This document shows, piece by piece, positions 1 to 5,344 of a stretch of 7,467 bases of DNA. Under the pieces are notes generated by a model, which was given only the letters and a program-made list of their open reading frames with translations, had not been told where the DNA came from and searched no databases. Made by a program: the position numbers and the translations under genes. Each line of letters begins with the position of its first letter. Within the stretch, counting starts at the first letter, position 1. The stretch lies in the NCBI GenBank assembly GCA_030648695.1, contig JAUSHG010000059.1, forward strand, positions 1 to 7,467, given 5' to 3'. The stretch comes from a bacterium (GTDB taxonomy: Bacteria; Patescibacteriota; Minisyncoccia; Phycocordibacterales; UBA10002).

Positions 1-1081
1 GAAGTCCTACGAGCCGACCGGAACAGGGGAGTCACCGCTTGCTGCTATTCCGAGCTTCGTAGAAACCAAATGTCCGAAGTGCGGTGGCCCTGCAAAGCGC
101 GAAACCAACACCATGCCTCAATGGGCCGGTTCCTGCTGGTACCACATCGCCTATTGCATAGGCGAAAAACACAAAACACAAGCACCAAATTCCAAACAAT
201 TCACAAATCTCAAATCGCAAAAATCCAAAAAGGTCCTACGACAATGGTTGCCAGTGGATATATATGTGGGAGGAGCGGAGCATGCGACACGGCACCTTAT
301 TTACGCCCGTTTCTGGCACAAGTTTCTCTTTGACATCAAGGTAGTGGATGCACCCGAGCCGTTCGCGCGCTTGCAAAACGTGGGACTCATCCTGGCCTCG
401 GACGGACGAAAAATGAGCAAGCGGTTCGGGAACACCATCAATCCGGATGAAATTGTTGCAAAATTCGGCGCGGACTCCCTGCGCGTGTACGAAATGTTCA
501 TGGGTCCGTTCAATCAGGCAATTGCATGGAATACGGATTCACTCATTGGAGGACGCCGGTTTTTGGAAAGAGTGTGGCGACTTAAGTTAAAAGTTAATAG
601 TCAAAAGTTAAGAGTTAGCGATTCCACAGAATCGCTTCTGCACCAGACCATCAAGAAAGTTGGAGAGGACATTGAACAATTCAGATTCAACACGGCAATC
701 AGTGCGCTCATGATTCTGCAGAATGCGCTGGAGAAAGAGGATCAGGTACCAACAGAGATTTTTGAAATATTCCTCAAGCTTCTTTCGCCCTTTGCCCCAC
801 ATATCACCGAGGAGCTGTGGTCACAAAACGGACATACGCGGTCAATTCATGAGGCCCCATGGCCGCAGTTTGAACTTTCGGTTATCGCAAAATCGGGTGT
901 AGTAATTGTGGTCCAGATTAACGGCAAAACACGCGGGAGCTTTGAGGCGGAAAGAGGGGAAACAGAGGAGGTGTTGAAACAGCGGGCAGTGGCACTGCCG
1001 ACAGCTGCAAAATGGATTGCGGGAGCGGAAGTGCGGAAAATAATCGTGGTGCCGGACAGATTGGTGAATATCGTTTTGTAA
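1..1081 (+). CDS. leuS: Leucyl-tRNA synthetase, C-terminal part (5' end outside window)
   Basis: Class I aminoacyl-tRNA synthetase that charges tRNA-Leu with leucine in the cytoplasm. The frame is open from base 2 and ends at TAA 1079-1081, giving about 359 residues. Visible family motifs, in order: YEPTGTGESPLA at the window start, a CPKCGG zinc-ribbon-like pair, TMPQWAGSCWY of the catalytic core, WLPVDIYVGGAEHA, YARFWHKFL, and the KMSKS-type loop at 410-424. These are followed by NPDEIV, GADSLRVYEMFMGP, the anticodon-binding helices (FNTAISALM, LSPFAPHITEELW) and the C-terminal domain (VVQINGKTRG, VRKIIVVPDRLVNIV). The HIGH motif and editing domain lie upstream of the window. Oddities: the signature loop reads KMSKR instead of KMSKS, the usual ETDTM reads ETNTM, and two segments (about 169-231 and 581-636) look like in-frame repeat insertions. 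The ATG at 113 is internal, not a start. The identification is very secure. Confidence 0.97.
   Translation, partial: KSYEPTGTGESPLAAIPSFVETKCPKCGGPAKRETNTMPQWAGSCWYHIAYCIGEKHKTQAPNSKQFTNLKSQKSKKVLRQWLPVDIYVGGAEHATRHLIYARFWHKFLFDIKVVDAPEPFARLQNVGLILASDGRKMSKRFGNTINPDEIVAKFGADSLRVYEMFMGPFNQAIAWNTDSLIGGRRFLERVWRLKLKVNSQKLRVSDSTESLLHQTIKKVGEDIEQFRFNTAISALMILQNALEKEDQVPTEIFEIFLKLLSPFAPHITEELWSQNGHTRSIHEAPWPQFELSVIAKSGVVIVVQINGKTRGSFEAERGETEEVLKQRAVALPTAAKWIAGAEVRKIIVVPDRLVNIVL
169..231 (+). repeat. In-frame A/C-rich repeat-like insert in leuS
   Basis: The stretch is built of loosely repeated CAAATTCCAAAC / CAAATCTCAAAT / CAAAAATCCAAA units with almost no G, unlike the flanking coding DNA. It encodes a lysine/glutamine-rich segment between the conserved GSCWYHIAY and WLPVDIY blocks. 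By memory of the Bacillus LeuRS, that gap is about 17 residues; here it is 30. A low-complexity repeat insertion in a surface loop is inferred. No second close copy of this family lies in the window, so its mobile nature is not shown. Confidence 0.6.
581..636 (+). repeat. In-frame GTTAAAAGT-type repeat and hairpin in leuS
   Basis: Bases 582-616 consist of tandem variants of AAGTTAAAAGT(T/C). The next bases form a perfect 8-bp stem (617-624 with 629-636, loop CACA). The reading frame passes through, giving LKLKVNSQKLRV and then SDSTES, between the conserved RFLERVW block and the helix starting LHQTIKKV. The same repeat type, orientation and frame recur inside mnmA at about 5788-5820 (EVKSQRLKV). 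The position is a known variable linker in LeuRS, so the protein probably tolerates it. Confidence 0.7.
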
Positions 1082-1161
1082 ATTATCAAGTTTCAATTAT
1101 CAATTATCATTGAATTTCCAACGGTGTTTGAAAATTGACAATTGTGAATTGAAAATTTGAG
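1082..1161. repeat. Imperfect palindromic element after leuS
   Basis: The left arm (about 1087-1119) has repeated TCAATTATCAATTATCA units. The right arm (about 1131-1160) carries the approximate reverse complement (GACAATTGTGAATTGAAAA). The arms flank a short ACGGTGTTTG centre. The element begins directly after the leuS stop. It could fold into a weak A/T-rich hairpin and might help end the leuS transcript, but it has no typical G/C stem with a T-tract. The rest of the gap to 1293 holds only promoter-like boxes. Confidence 0.6.
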
Positions 1162-1256
1162 AGAGTTTTGCAGTTACGTCGGGCAAGAAAATAATATGAA
1201 GCATGTTTGAGTAGGGGGTATTGACACAGGAATTGGTTGTGGTAGTGTTAACAACA

Positions 1257-1285
1257 TTAAAAGGAACAGCGGTCAAAGCTAAACT
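1257..1285 (+). promoter_or_regulatory. Candidate promoter of the sigma-like gene
   Basis: TTAAAA (1257-1262), a 17-base spacer and TAAACT (1280-1285) sit just before ATG 1294, with 8 bases between -10 and ATG. Transcription would then begin at or next to the start codon, matching the absence of a Shine-Dalgarno site. A rival -35 box is the exact TTGACA at 1221-1226, but the hexamer 16 bases further on (TAGTGT) is a poor -10. An AAGGA at 1261-1265 is about 28 bases from the ATG, too far to act as a ribosome-binding site. Confidence 0.35.
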
Positions 1286-1293
1286 GAATTTTC

Positions 1294-2346
1294 ATGTCTA
1301 AAAGCATTATTCCAGTAGCAGAACTCAATTGTAAGCCCAAACAGGTGGTTAAACGCCTTCTCGGAGCGCTTCCGGAGCGGGCGCGAGATGTTATTGTCAA
1401 CCGCTACGGCTTGGGAGAAACCCCGAAGCGCATGACCCTTGAGGCCATCGGAAAGAAATATAATGTAACCCGCGAACGTATTCGCCAGATTGAAAACTAC
1501 GCGCTCATGAGTATTCGCAAGTCGGATGCCTACGCCAAGGAAAAGGCCGCATTTGCAGAACTTGAAGGACTGCTTCATTCTTTGGGCGGCATTGTCTCGG
1601 AGGAAGAGATTCTTTCGCATGTTTCTTCCGACAAGAGTATTCAGAATCAGGTGCATTTTCTCCTCACCGCAGGCGAATCTTTCAAGCGCGAGCGTGAAGA
1701 CGAGCATTTCAGGCATCGTTGGTACATTGACGAGACGCTTGCCAAAAAAGTGCATGAGGCCTTGCGAAAGCTCTATAAGGGCCTCTCGAACAAGGATTTG
1801 GTTTCGGAGCTGGATATTGTGGCGCATTTTCTTACGCATGTTGAAGACGTGGCTGACCATCTCAAGCACGAGCAGGTGGTGAAGCGCTGGCTCAACCTTT
1901 CAAAGGTCATCGGCAAAAACCAGCTCGGAGAGTGGGGGCTTCTCACGAGCCCGAATATCCGGGCAAAAGGCATGCGTGATTTCGCGTTTCTCGTATTACG
2001 CAAGCACGGCTCGCCAATTCACTTCCGGGATGTGGCAAAGTCCATTGAAAAACTGTTCGGTAAGAAAGCACACGTGGCAACCACGCACAATGAACTCATT
2101 AAAGACCCGCGCTTTGTGCTTGTAGGCCGCGGACTCTATGCTCTTGCCGAGTGGGGATACATGAGCGGGGTGGTGAAAGATGTCATTCGCAAGATTCTCT
2201 CCGAACACGGGCCGCTTACCAAGGACGAAATCATTGACCGAGTGCTCAAAGAGCGCTACGTAAAAGAGAATACGGTACTGGTCAACCTGCAGAACCAAAA
2301 ATATTTCAAAAAAGACCGCGAAGGAAAATATAGCGTAGTGGAATAG
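1294..2346 (+). CDS. Sigma-70 region-4-like / HARE-HTH DNA-binding protein
   Basis: A 350-residue cytoplasmic protein, probably a transcription regulator that contacts RNA polymerase or DNA. Residues about 17-77 resemble sigma-70 region 4: LPERARDVIVNRYGL, then the helix-turn-helix TLEAIGKKYNVTRERIRQIE (48-67), the part of sigma that reads the -35 box. No sigma regions 1-3 are present, so it cannot be a complete primary sigma factor. Residues about 226-287 match a HARE-HTH domain, as in the RNA polymerase delta subunit (VLRKHGSPIHFRDVAKSI, then DPRFVLVGRGLYALAEWG). Residues about 293-348 look like another winged helix (GPLTKDEIIDRVL, YFKKDREGKYSV). The middle (86-220) is mostly helical and not recognised. 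The gene stands alone between a palindromic repeat and a strong terminator, and its start has no Shine-Dalgarno site. The domain calls are firm; the cellular role is inferred. Confidence 0.85.
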   Translation: MSKSIIPVAELNCKPKQVVKRLLGALPERARDVIVNRYGLGETPKRMTLEAIGKKYNVTRERIRQIENYALMSIRKSDAYAKEKAAFAELEGLLHSLGGIVSEEEILSHVSSDKSIQNQVHFLLTAGESFKREREDEHFRHRWYIDETLAKKVHEALRKLYKGLSNKDLVSELDIVAHFLTHVEDVADHLKHEQVVKRWLNLSKVIGKNQLGEWGLLTSPNIRAKGMRDFAFLVLRKHGSPIHFRDVAKSIEKLFGKKAHVATTHNELIKDPRFVLVGRGLYALAEWGYMSGVVKDVIRKILSEHGPLTKDEIIDRVLKERYVKENTVLVNLQNQKYFKKDREGKYSVVE

Positions 2347-2350
2347 GGAA

Positions 2351-2379
2351 AAGAGCTCCGTACACACGGGGCTTTTTTC
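2351..2379 (+). terminator. Rho-independent terminator after the sigma-like gene
   Basis: AGCTCCGT (2354-2361) pairs with ACGGGGCT (2366-2373) around an ACAC loop, with one G-U pair. The stem is followed by a run of six T (2373-2378) and preceded by A-rich sequence. It begins 5 bases after the TAG stop. It is the only classical intrinsic terminator in the window. Confidence 0.88.
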
Positions 2380-2420
2380 TTGCCGCACTCATGCGTGATA
2401 TACTTATAAAGTTTCAAATT

Positions 2421-2540
2421 ATTCTAATTATCTCAATTGCTCTAATTATTCTAATCAAATCCCAAACTCTAATTTCTAAATTGGGAATTGGATATTTCTG
2501 GCATTCATTAGGTCAATTAGAATAATTAGGTTAATTGGGC
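2421..2540. repeat. A/T-rich inverted-repeat cluster
   Basis: CTAATTATTCTAAT (2442-2455) has a perfect 14-base reverse complement at 2516-2529. Around both arms are further CTAATTATCTCAATTG / TCAATTAG / TTAATTGG variants. The centre has a smaller pair, CCCAA (2461-2465) with TTGGG (2481-2485). The cluster fills most of the 206-base gap and ends about 12 bases before the next ATG, so it may overlap that gene's promoter. It resembles the repeat type at 4021-4088 and 4183-4200. Confidence 0.75.
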
Positions 2541-2552
2541 TAATTTTTCTAC

Positions 2553-4019
2553 ATGTCTCATCACAAACACAGTGCCTTTCACAAGCTCAAGCACCTCATT
2601 GAGGAGGTGTTTGAAGAAACGGCGGAATTTTTCATTGAACTCATTGCGTTTCCAAGAGACACACACCATCGCGGCTCGTGGTTTTGGTTTTGGGGCGCAA
2701 TTCTGCTGGTACTCGGGCTCGCCTGGGTCGCCCGCGCCACCGGACAATCACTGGAGCTTTCCAAACTTTACGAACGGGTGGCGGACATCGTGTACCGCCT
2801 GTACCCGATCTGGGTCCCGCTCTTTTCCTTTGCACTTTTTGCAGAATTATGGCTTCGGTACATACGGCTTGATTTCCTTTCCAAGAATCAGGGCATCCTG
2901 CTTGAAGTGCGCATTCCCAAGATAATAGAAAAGACGCCGCGCGCAATGGAACTGCTCATGATGGCGCTGTATGAAACCGGAAGCGTGGAATACAACGAGA
3001 CCTACTGGGATGGGAAGCTCCGGCCCTGGTGGTCGTTTGAAATCGCTTCATTCGGAGGCGACATTCACTTTTATATCTGGACCTTTCCCAAATACCGTAA
3101 TGTGCTGGAATCCCAGATTTACGCGCAGTATCCAACCGTAGAGGTAACGGAGGCGGACGATTATGCAAAAAAGAAAGTGTACAATCCGGCGCACAATTTC
3201 ATGTGGGGAACCTATTTTAAGCTGTCAAAACCGGATGTGTATCCGATTATGACCTACGTTGACTACGGGCTGGACAAGGAAACCGAAGAGGAATACAAAG
3301 TAGACCCCCTGTCTACTCTTCTGGAATATATCGGTTCTATGAAGAAAGGGGAGGAAGTGTGGATTCAGATATTGACGCAGGCCTACAAGCCGTTTACCCT
3401 CAAGGAGGGGAAATTATTCCGCGACCGCGACTGGGTAGAGGAGGGCGTACGCGAAGTAAACAAGATAATGAAGCGTGACCCGCATACGAAGAGCACGCGA
3501 AAGGTGACTGAATCCGGATTTCCGATTATCCCCACACTTACCGAGTGGGAGAAAAAACAGGCGGAAGCCATTGAACGCAGTTTGGACAAGCGGGCTTTCC
3601 GGGTGATGATTCGCCTCTGCTATCTTGCGGAACCCGAGGCCTTTCATCTGCGCAGTCCAAGCGTGTCCGGACTTCTGGGTACGTTCAGGAAGCCGTTCAA
3701 CTCAAACCTCTTAAACGGATTCAAGCTCGGATGGTGGACTGATTTGCGGGACCCGACGAAAGATTTTTTGTTTCTGTTCGGACTCAAGGACTGGGGAATC
3801 AACAAGTGGCAGGCAAAATACTCCCGACTCATGATTGACGCTTACCGCAGACGCTCGTTTTTCTACGCGCCCTATCGCAACTGGAAAGGAACGCCGTTTA
3901 TCCTGACCGCCGAGGAACTCGCCACGATTTACCATTTCCCCGGACAGATTGTAACCACCCCGACCTTCGGCCGCATTCCATCCAAGAAGGTGGAACCGCC
4001 GCCAAACCTGCCAATTTAA
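2553..4019 (+). CDS. Two-TM protein like the N-terminal part of CPR VirB4/HerA-type secretion ATPases
   Basis: A 488-residue membrane-anchored protein. Residues 42-61 and about 84-105 are hydrophobic, Trp-rich segments; the short N-terminus carries several His. Residues about 115-310 hold a soluble domain with IEKTPRAMELLMMALY, FGGDIHFYIWTFPKYRNVLE, SQIYAQYPTVEVTEADDY and DPLSTLLEYIGSMKKGEEVWIQILTQ. The C-terminus has EELATIYHFPG and ends at EPPPNLPI. In CPR and archaeal type IV secretion-like proteins, as I recall them, this arrangement (I associate it with DUF8128) precedes a HerA/VirB4-type ATPase. Here the protein stops where the ATPase would begin, and no Walker A or B motif is present. 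A role in a membrane secretion or DNA-transfer apparatus is inferred by family only. The start at 2553 is the first ATG in frame and lacks a Shine-Dalgarno site. Confidence is high that this is a gene and moderate for the family. Confidence 0.8.
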   Translation: MSHHKHSAFHKLKHLIEEVFEETAEFFIELIAFPRDTHHRGSWFWFWGAILLVLGLAWVARATGQSLELSKLYERVADIVYRLYPIWVPLFSFALFAELWLRYIRLDFLSKNQGILLEVRIPKIIEKTPRAMELLMMALYETGSVEYNETYWDGKLRPWWSFEIASFGGDIHFYIWTFPKYRNVLESQIYAQYPTVEVTEADDYAKKKVYNPAHNFMWGTYFKLSKPDVYPIMTYVDYGLDKETEEEYKVDPLSTLLEYIGSMKKGEEVWIQILTQAYKPFTLKEGKLFRDRDWVEEGVREVNKIMKRDPHTKSTRKVTESGFPIIPTLTEWEKKQAEAIERSLDKRAFRVMIRLCYLAEPEAFHLRSPSVSGLLGTFRKPFNSNLLNGFKLGWWTDLRDPTKDFLFLFGLKDWGINKWQAKYSRLMIDAYRRRSFFYAPYRNWKGTPFILTAEELATIYHFPGQIVTTPTFGRIPSKKVEPPPNLPI

Positions 4020-4020
4020 A

Positions 4021-4088
4021 TTCACCTAATTACCTAATTCACCATTTGAAAATTCACCTAATTCATCTAATTTCTAATTCACCTAATA
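4021..4088. repeat. TTCACCTAATT direct repeats with inverted partner
   Basis: TTCACCTAAT occurs at 4021, 4053 and 4078, separated by related TACCTAATTC and CATCTAATTTC variants. Two pieces have perfect reverse complements beyond the G/C-rich hairpins: AATTACCTAATT (4028-4039) with 4189-4200, and CTAATTTCTAAT (4067-4078) with 4183-4194. The array begins one base after the stop codon of the preceding gene. Confidence 0.75.
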
Positions 4089-4091
4089 AAA

Positions 4092-4178
4092 CGACTCTGT
4101 CGTTCCCGCGCAGGCGGGAATCCAGGATATGTTGATTAATTCTGGTTCCCCGCCTTCGCGGGGAGACACCCGAATGTC
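4092..4178. repeat. Inverted pair of dRS3-like hairpin repeats
   Basis: Two G/C-rich hairpins point in opposite directions. TTCCCGC (4103-4109) pairs with GCGGGAA (4114-4120), loop GCAG. TCCCCGC (4147-4153) pairs with GCGGGGA (4158-4164), loop CTTC. Each is followed, in its own orientation, by a CCAG tail, so the right unit is an inverted, diverged copy of the left. The left core (GTTCCC-N8-GGGAAT, 4102-4121) is one base off the ATTCCC-N8-GGGAAT dRS3 pattern known from Neisseria; relationship by descent is not implied. The pair is nested inside the A/T-rich inverted repeat 4028-4200. Confidence 0.8.
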
Positions 4179-4182
4179 ATTT

Positions 4183-4200
4183 ATTAGAAATTAGGTAATT
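4183..4200. repeat. Right arm of the nested inverted repeat
   Basis: ATTAGAAATTAGGTAATT contains the exact reverse complements of two 12-base pieces in 4028-4078. It closes the composite palindrome just ahead of mltG and supplies the sequence immediately before the gene's candidate promoter. Confidence 0.7.
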
Positions 4201-4227
4201 CGCACTAATGTTCAACTCTGATATACA
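4199..4227 (+). promoter_or_regulatory. Candidate leaderless promoter of mltG
   Basis: TTCGCA (4199-4204), 17 bases, then TATACA (4222-4227), each matching 4 of 6 consensus bases. ATG 4235 lies 7 bases after the -10, so the transcript would start at that ATG. If real, mltG starts at 4235 (MSDTFF) and not at the upstream ATG 4208. Confidence 0.35.
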
Positions 4228-5230
4228 AAACCGAATGAGCGATACTTTCTTCTCCGACACCTATCGCCGGAGAAGTTTTCCCATTTCAAAAATGGCGCTC
4301 TTTGGAGGTGCTGCCGGATTGTTGATTCTCTCTGCTCTGCACGGGCTCTTTTGGCGCCCTCCGGCTTCGTTTCCAGAGAGCGTTCTTTTTACGGTGCGGG
4401 AAGGTATGACGCTGACCGAAGCCGCACAGAGATTGCGCGAACTTCAGGTGGTGCGCTCGCCGTTCTGGTTTAAGACCTTCGGCATCCTCTGGGGCGGGGA
4501 GCGGGGGCTTAAAGCCGGTGAATATCAGTTTGCCGAGCCGCTCTCGCTTTCACGGATTGCATGGCGCGTTACACACGGTTTTTATGCACTGCTTCCGATT
4601 AAGGTAACCATTCCGGAAGGGTACACCAACCGCGAAATCGCTGCGGTTTTTGAAGCCAATCTACCCACTTTTAATGACAAGCTGTTTCTTAAGCTCGCGC
4701 GCGACATGGAGGGCTTTCTTTTTCCGGACACCTACCTTATTCTGCCGGGCATGAGCGAGAAAGAGCTGGTGGAAATGCTGTTTGAAACGTACAAGAAGCG
4801 CACCGCAGAGCTGGAGAGGAAAATTGCCGCTTCAGGAAAATCCGAGAAGGAAATAATTATTATGGCTTCTATTGTGGAAGAGGAGGCGCGCACGGATGAC
4901 ACGCGCAGAAAAATTGCGGGTATTCTCTGGAAGCGCCTGAAAGAGGACATGCCGCTTCAGGTGGATGCGGTGTTTCCGTATATCTTCGCAGGCAAGCGGT
5001 TTGACCTGATGAACGGTGATTTAGAGGTGGACTCGCCTTACAACACCTACACGAACAAAGGGCTTCCCAAGGGTCCTATCACCAATCCCGGACTGGCTTC
5101 AATTCAGGCGGCGCTTGAGCCAGTACCTACTCCGTACTGGTACTACCTCTCCGACCTTGCGGGGAATATGTACTATGCACGCACGCATGAGGCGCATCTG
5201 GCAAATCGGGACCGGTATTTGAATAAGTAA
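4208..5230 (+). CDS. mltG: Endolytic murein transglycosylase MltG (YceG family)
   Basis: Inner-membrane lytic transglycosylase that cleaves nascent peptidoglycan strands and so sets glycan chain end-points. A short cytoplasmic N-terminus is followed by one TM segment at residues about 29-48. A LysM-like N-terminal subdomain follows (VREGMTLTEAAQRL, LKAGEYQF). The YceG catalytic domain carries TIPEGYTNREIAAVF (134-148), FLFPDTY (170-176) and MASIVEEEA (219-227). E224 is the expected catalytic glutamate by comparison with E218 of E. coli MltG. LQVDAVFPY, DSPYNTY, GLPKGPITNPGLASIQAAL and a YARTHEAHL ending complete the family pattern. At 340 residues it is of normal length. The start is uncertain: ATG 4208 gives the longest form, while ATG 4235 (residue 10) has better-placed promoter-like boxes. 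Neither has a Shine-Dalgarno site. The repeat cluster just upstream separates it from the preceding gene. Confidence 0.95.
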   Translation: MFNSDIQNRMSDTFFSDTYRRRSFPISKMALFGGAAGLLILSALHGLFWRPPASFPESVLFTVREGMTLTEAAQRLRELQVVRSPFWFKTFGILWGGERGLKAGEYQFAEPLSLSRIAWRVTHGFYALLPIKVTIPEGYTNREIAAVFEANLPTFNDKLFLKLARDMEGFLFPDTYLILPGMSEKELVEMLFETYKKRTAELERKIAASGKSEKEIIIMASIVEEEARTDDTRRKIAGILWKRLKEDMPLQVDAVFPYIFAGKRFDLMNGDLEVDSPYNTYTNKGLPKGPITNPGLASIQAALEPVPTPYWYYLSDLAGNMYYARTHEAHLANRDRYLNK

Positions 5231-5236
5231 TGGAGC

Positions 5237-5303
5237 ATGTAACATGAAGCATATAACACCGGACTAATCTCTGGTGCTCCATGTTGCGTGCTTCATGCTA
5301 CAT
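5237..5303. repeat. Long imperfect hairpin between mltG and mnmA
   Basis: ATGTAACATGAAGCA (5237-5251) pairs with TGCTTCATGCTACAT (5289-5303), 14 of 15 bases. An inner stem CACCGGA (5257-5263) pairs with TCTGGTG (5270-5276), including a G-U. The ATGTA(A/G)CATGAAGCA unit thus occurs twice in opposite orientation. It starts 6 bases after the mltG stop and could act as its 3' hairpin, though no T-tract directly follows (a TTTTTT at 5322-5327 is about 18 bases further on). Confidence 0.75.
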
Positions 5304-5316
5304 TACAGCCGTTGCG

Positions 5317-5344
5317 TTGTGTTTTTTGAGTGAATCAGTAATAT
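5317..5344 (+). promoter_or_regulatory. Candidate leaderless promoter of mnmA
   Basis: TTGTGT (5317-5322), 16 bases, then TAATAT (5339-5344). The -10 overlaps the upstream ATG 5343 and lies 7 bases before ATG 5352. If used, translation must begin at 5352 (MDYNRTAKRV), removing three residues. The evidence is positional and weak on its own. Confidence 0.33.

Noticed and set aside
113..115. ATG as the start of leuS
   Set aside because: The frame is open upstream to base 2 and encodes the conserved YEPTGTGESPLA and CPKCGG segments, so this methionine is internal.
70..333. 87-codon + strand ORF at the window start
   Set aside because: It lies inside the LeuRS coding region in another frame and crosses conserved LeuRS blocks.
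1279..1869. 196-codon ORF on the minus strand opposite the sigma-like gene
   Set aside because: The + strand frame has clear sigma r4 and HARE-HTH motifs. The antisense translation shows no recognisable motif and is a shadow.
4021..4207. Possible CRISPR array
   Set aside because: Repeats are 10-12 bases, irregularly spaced, partly inverted and without unique spacers of constant length.
5231..5342. tRNA or small structured RNA gene
   Set aside because: The region folds as a simple inverted repeat. No cloverleaf, T-loop or other RNA-family signature was seen.
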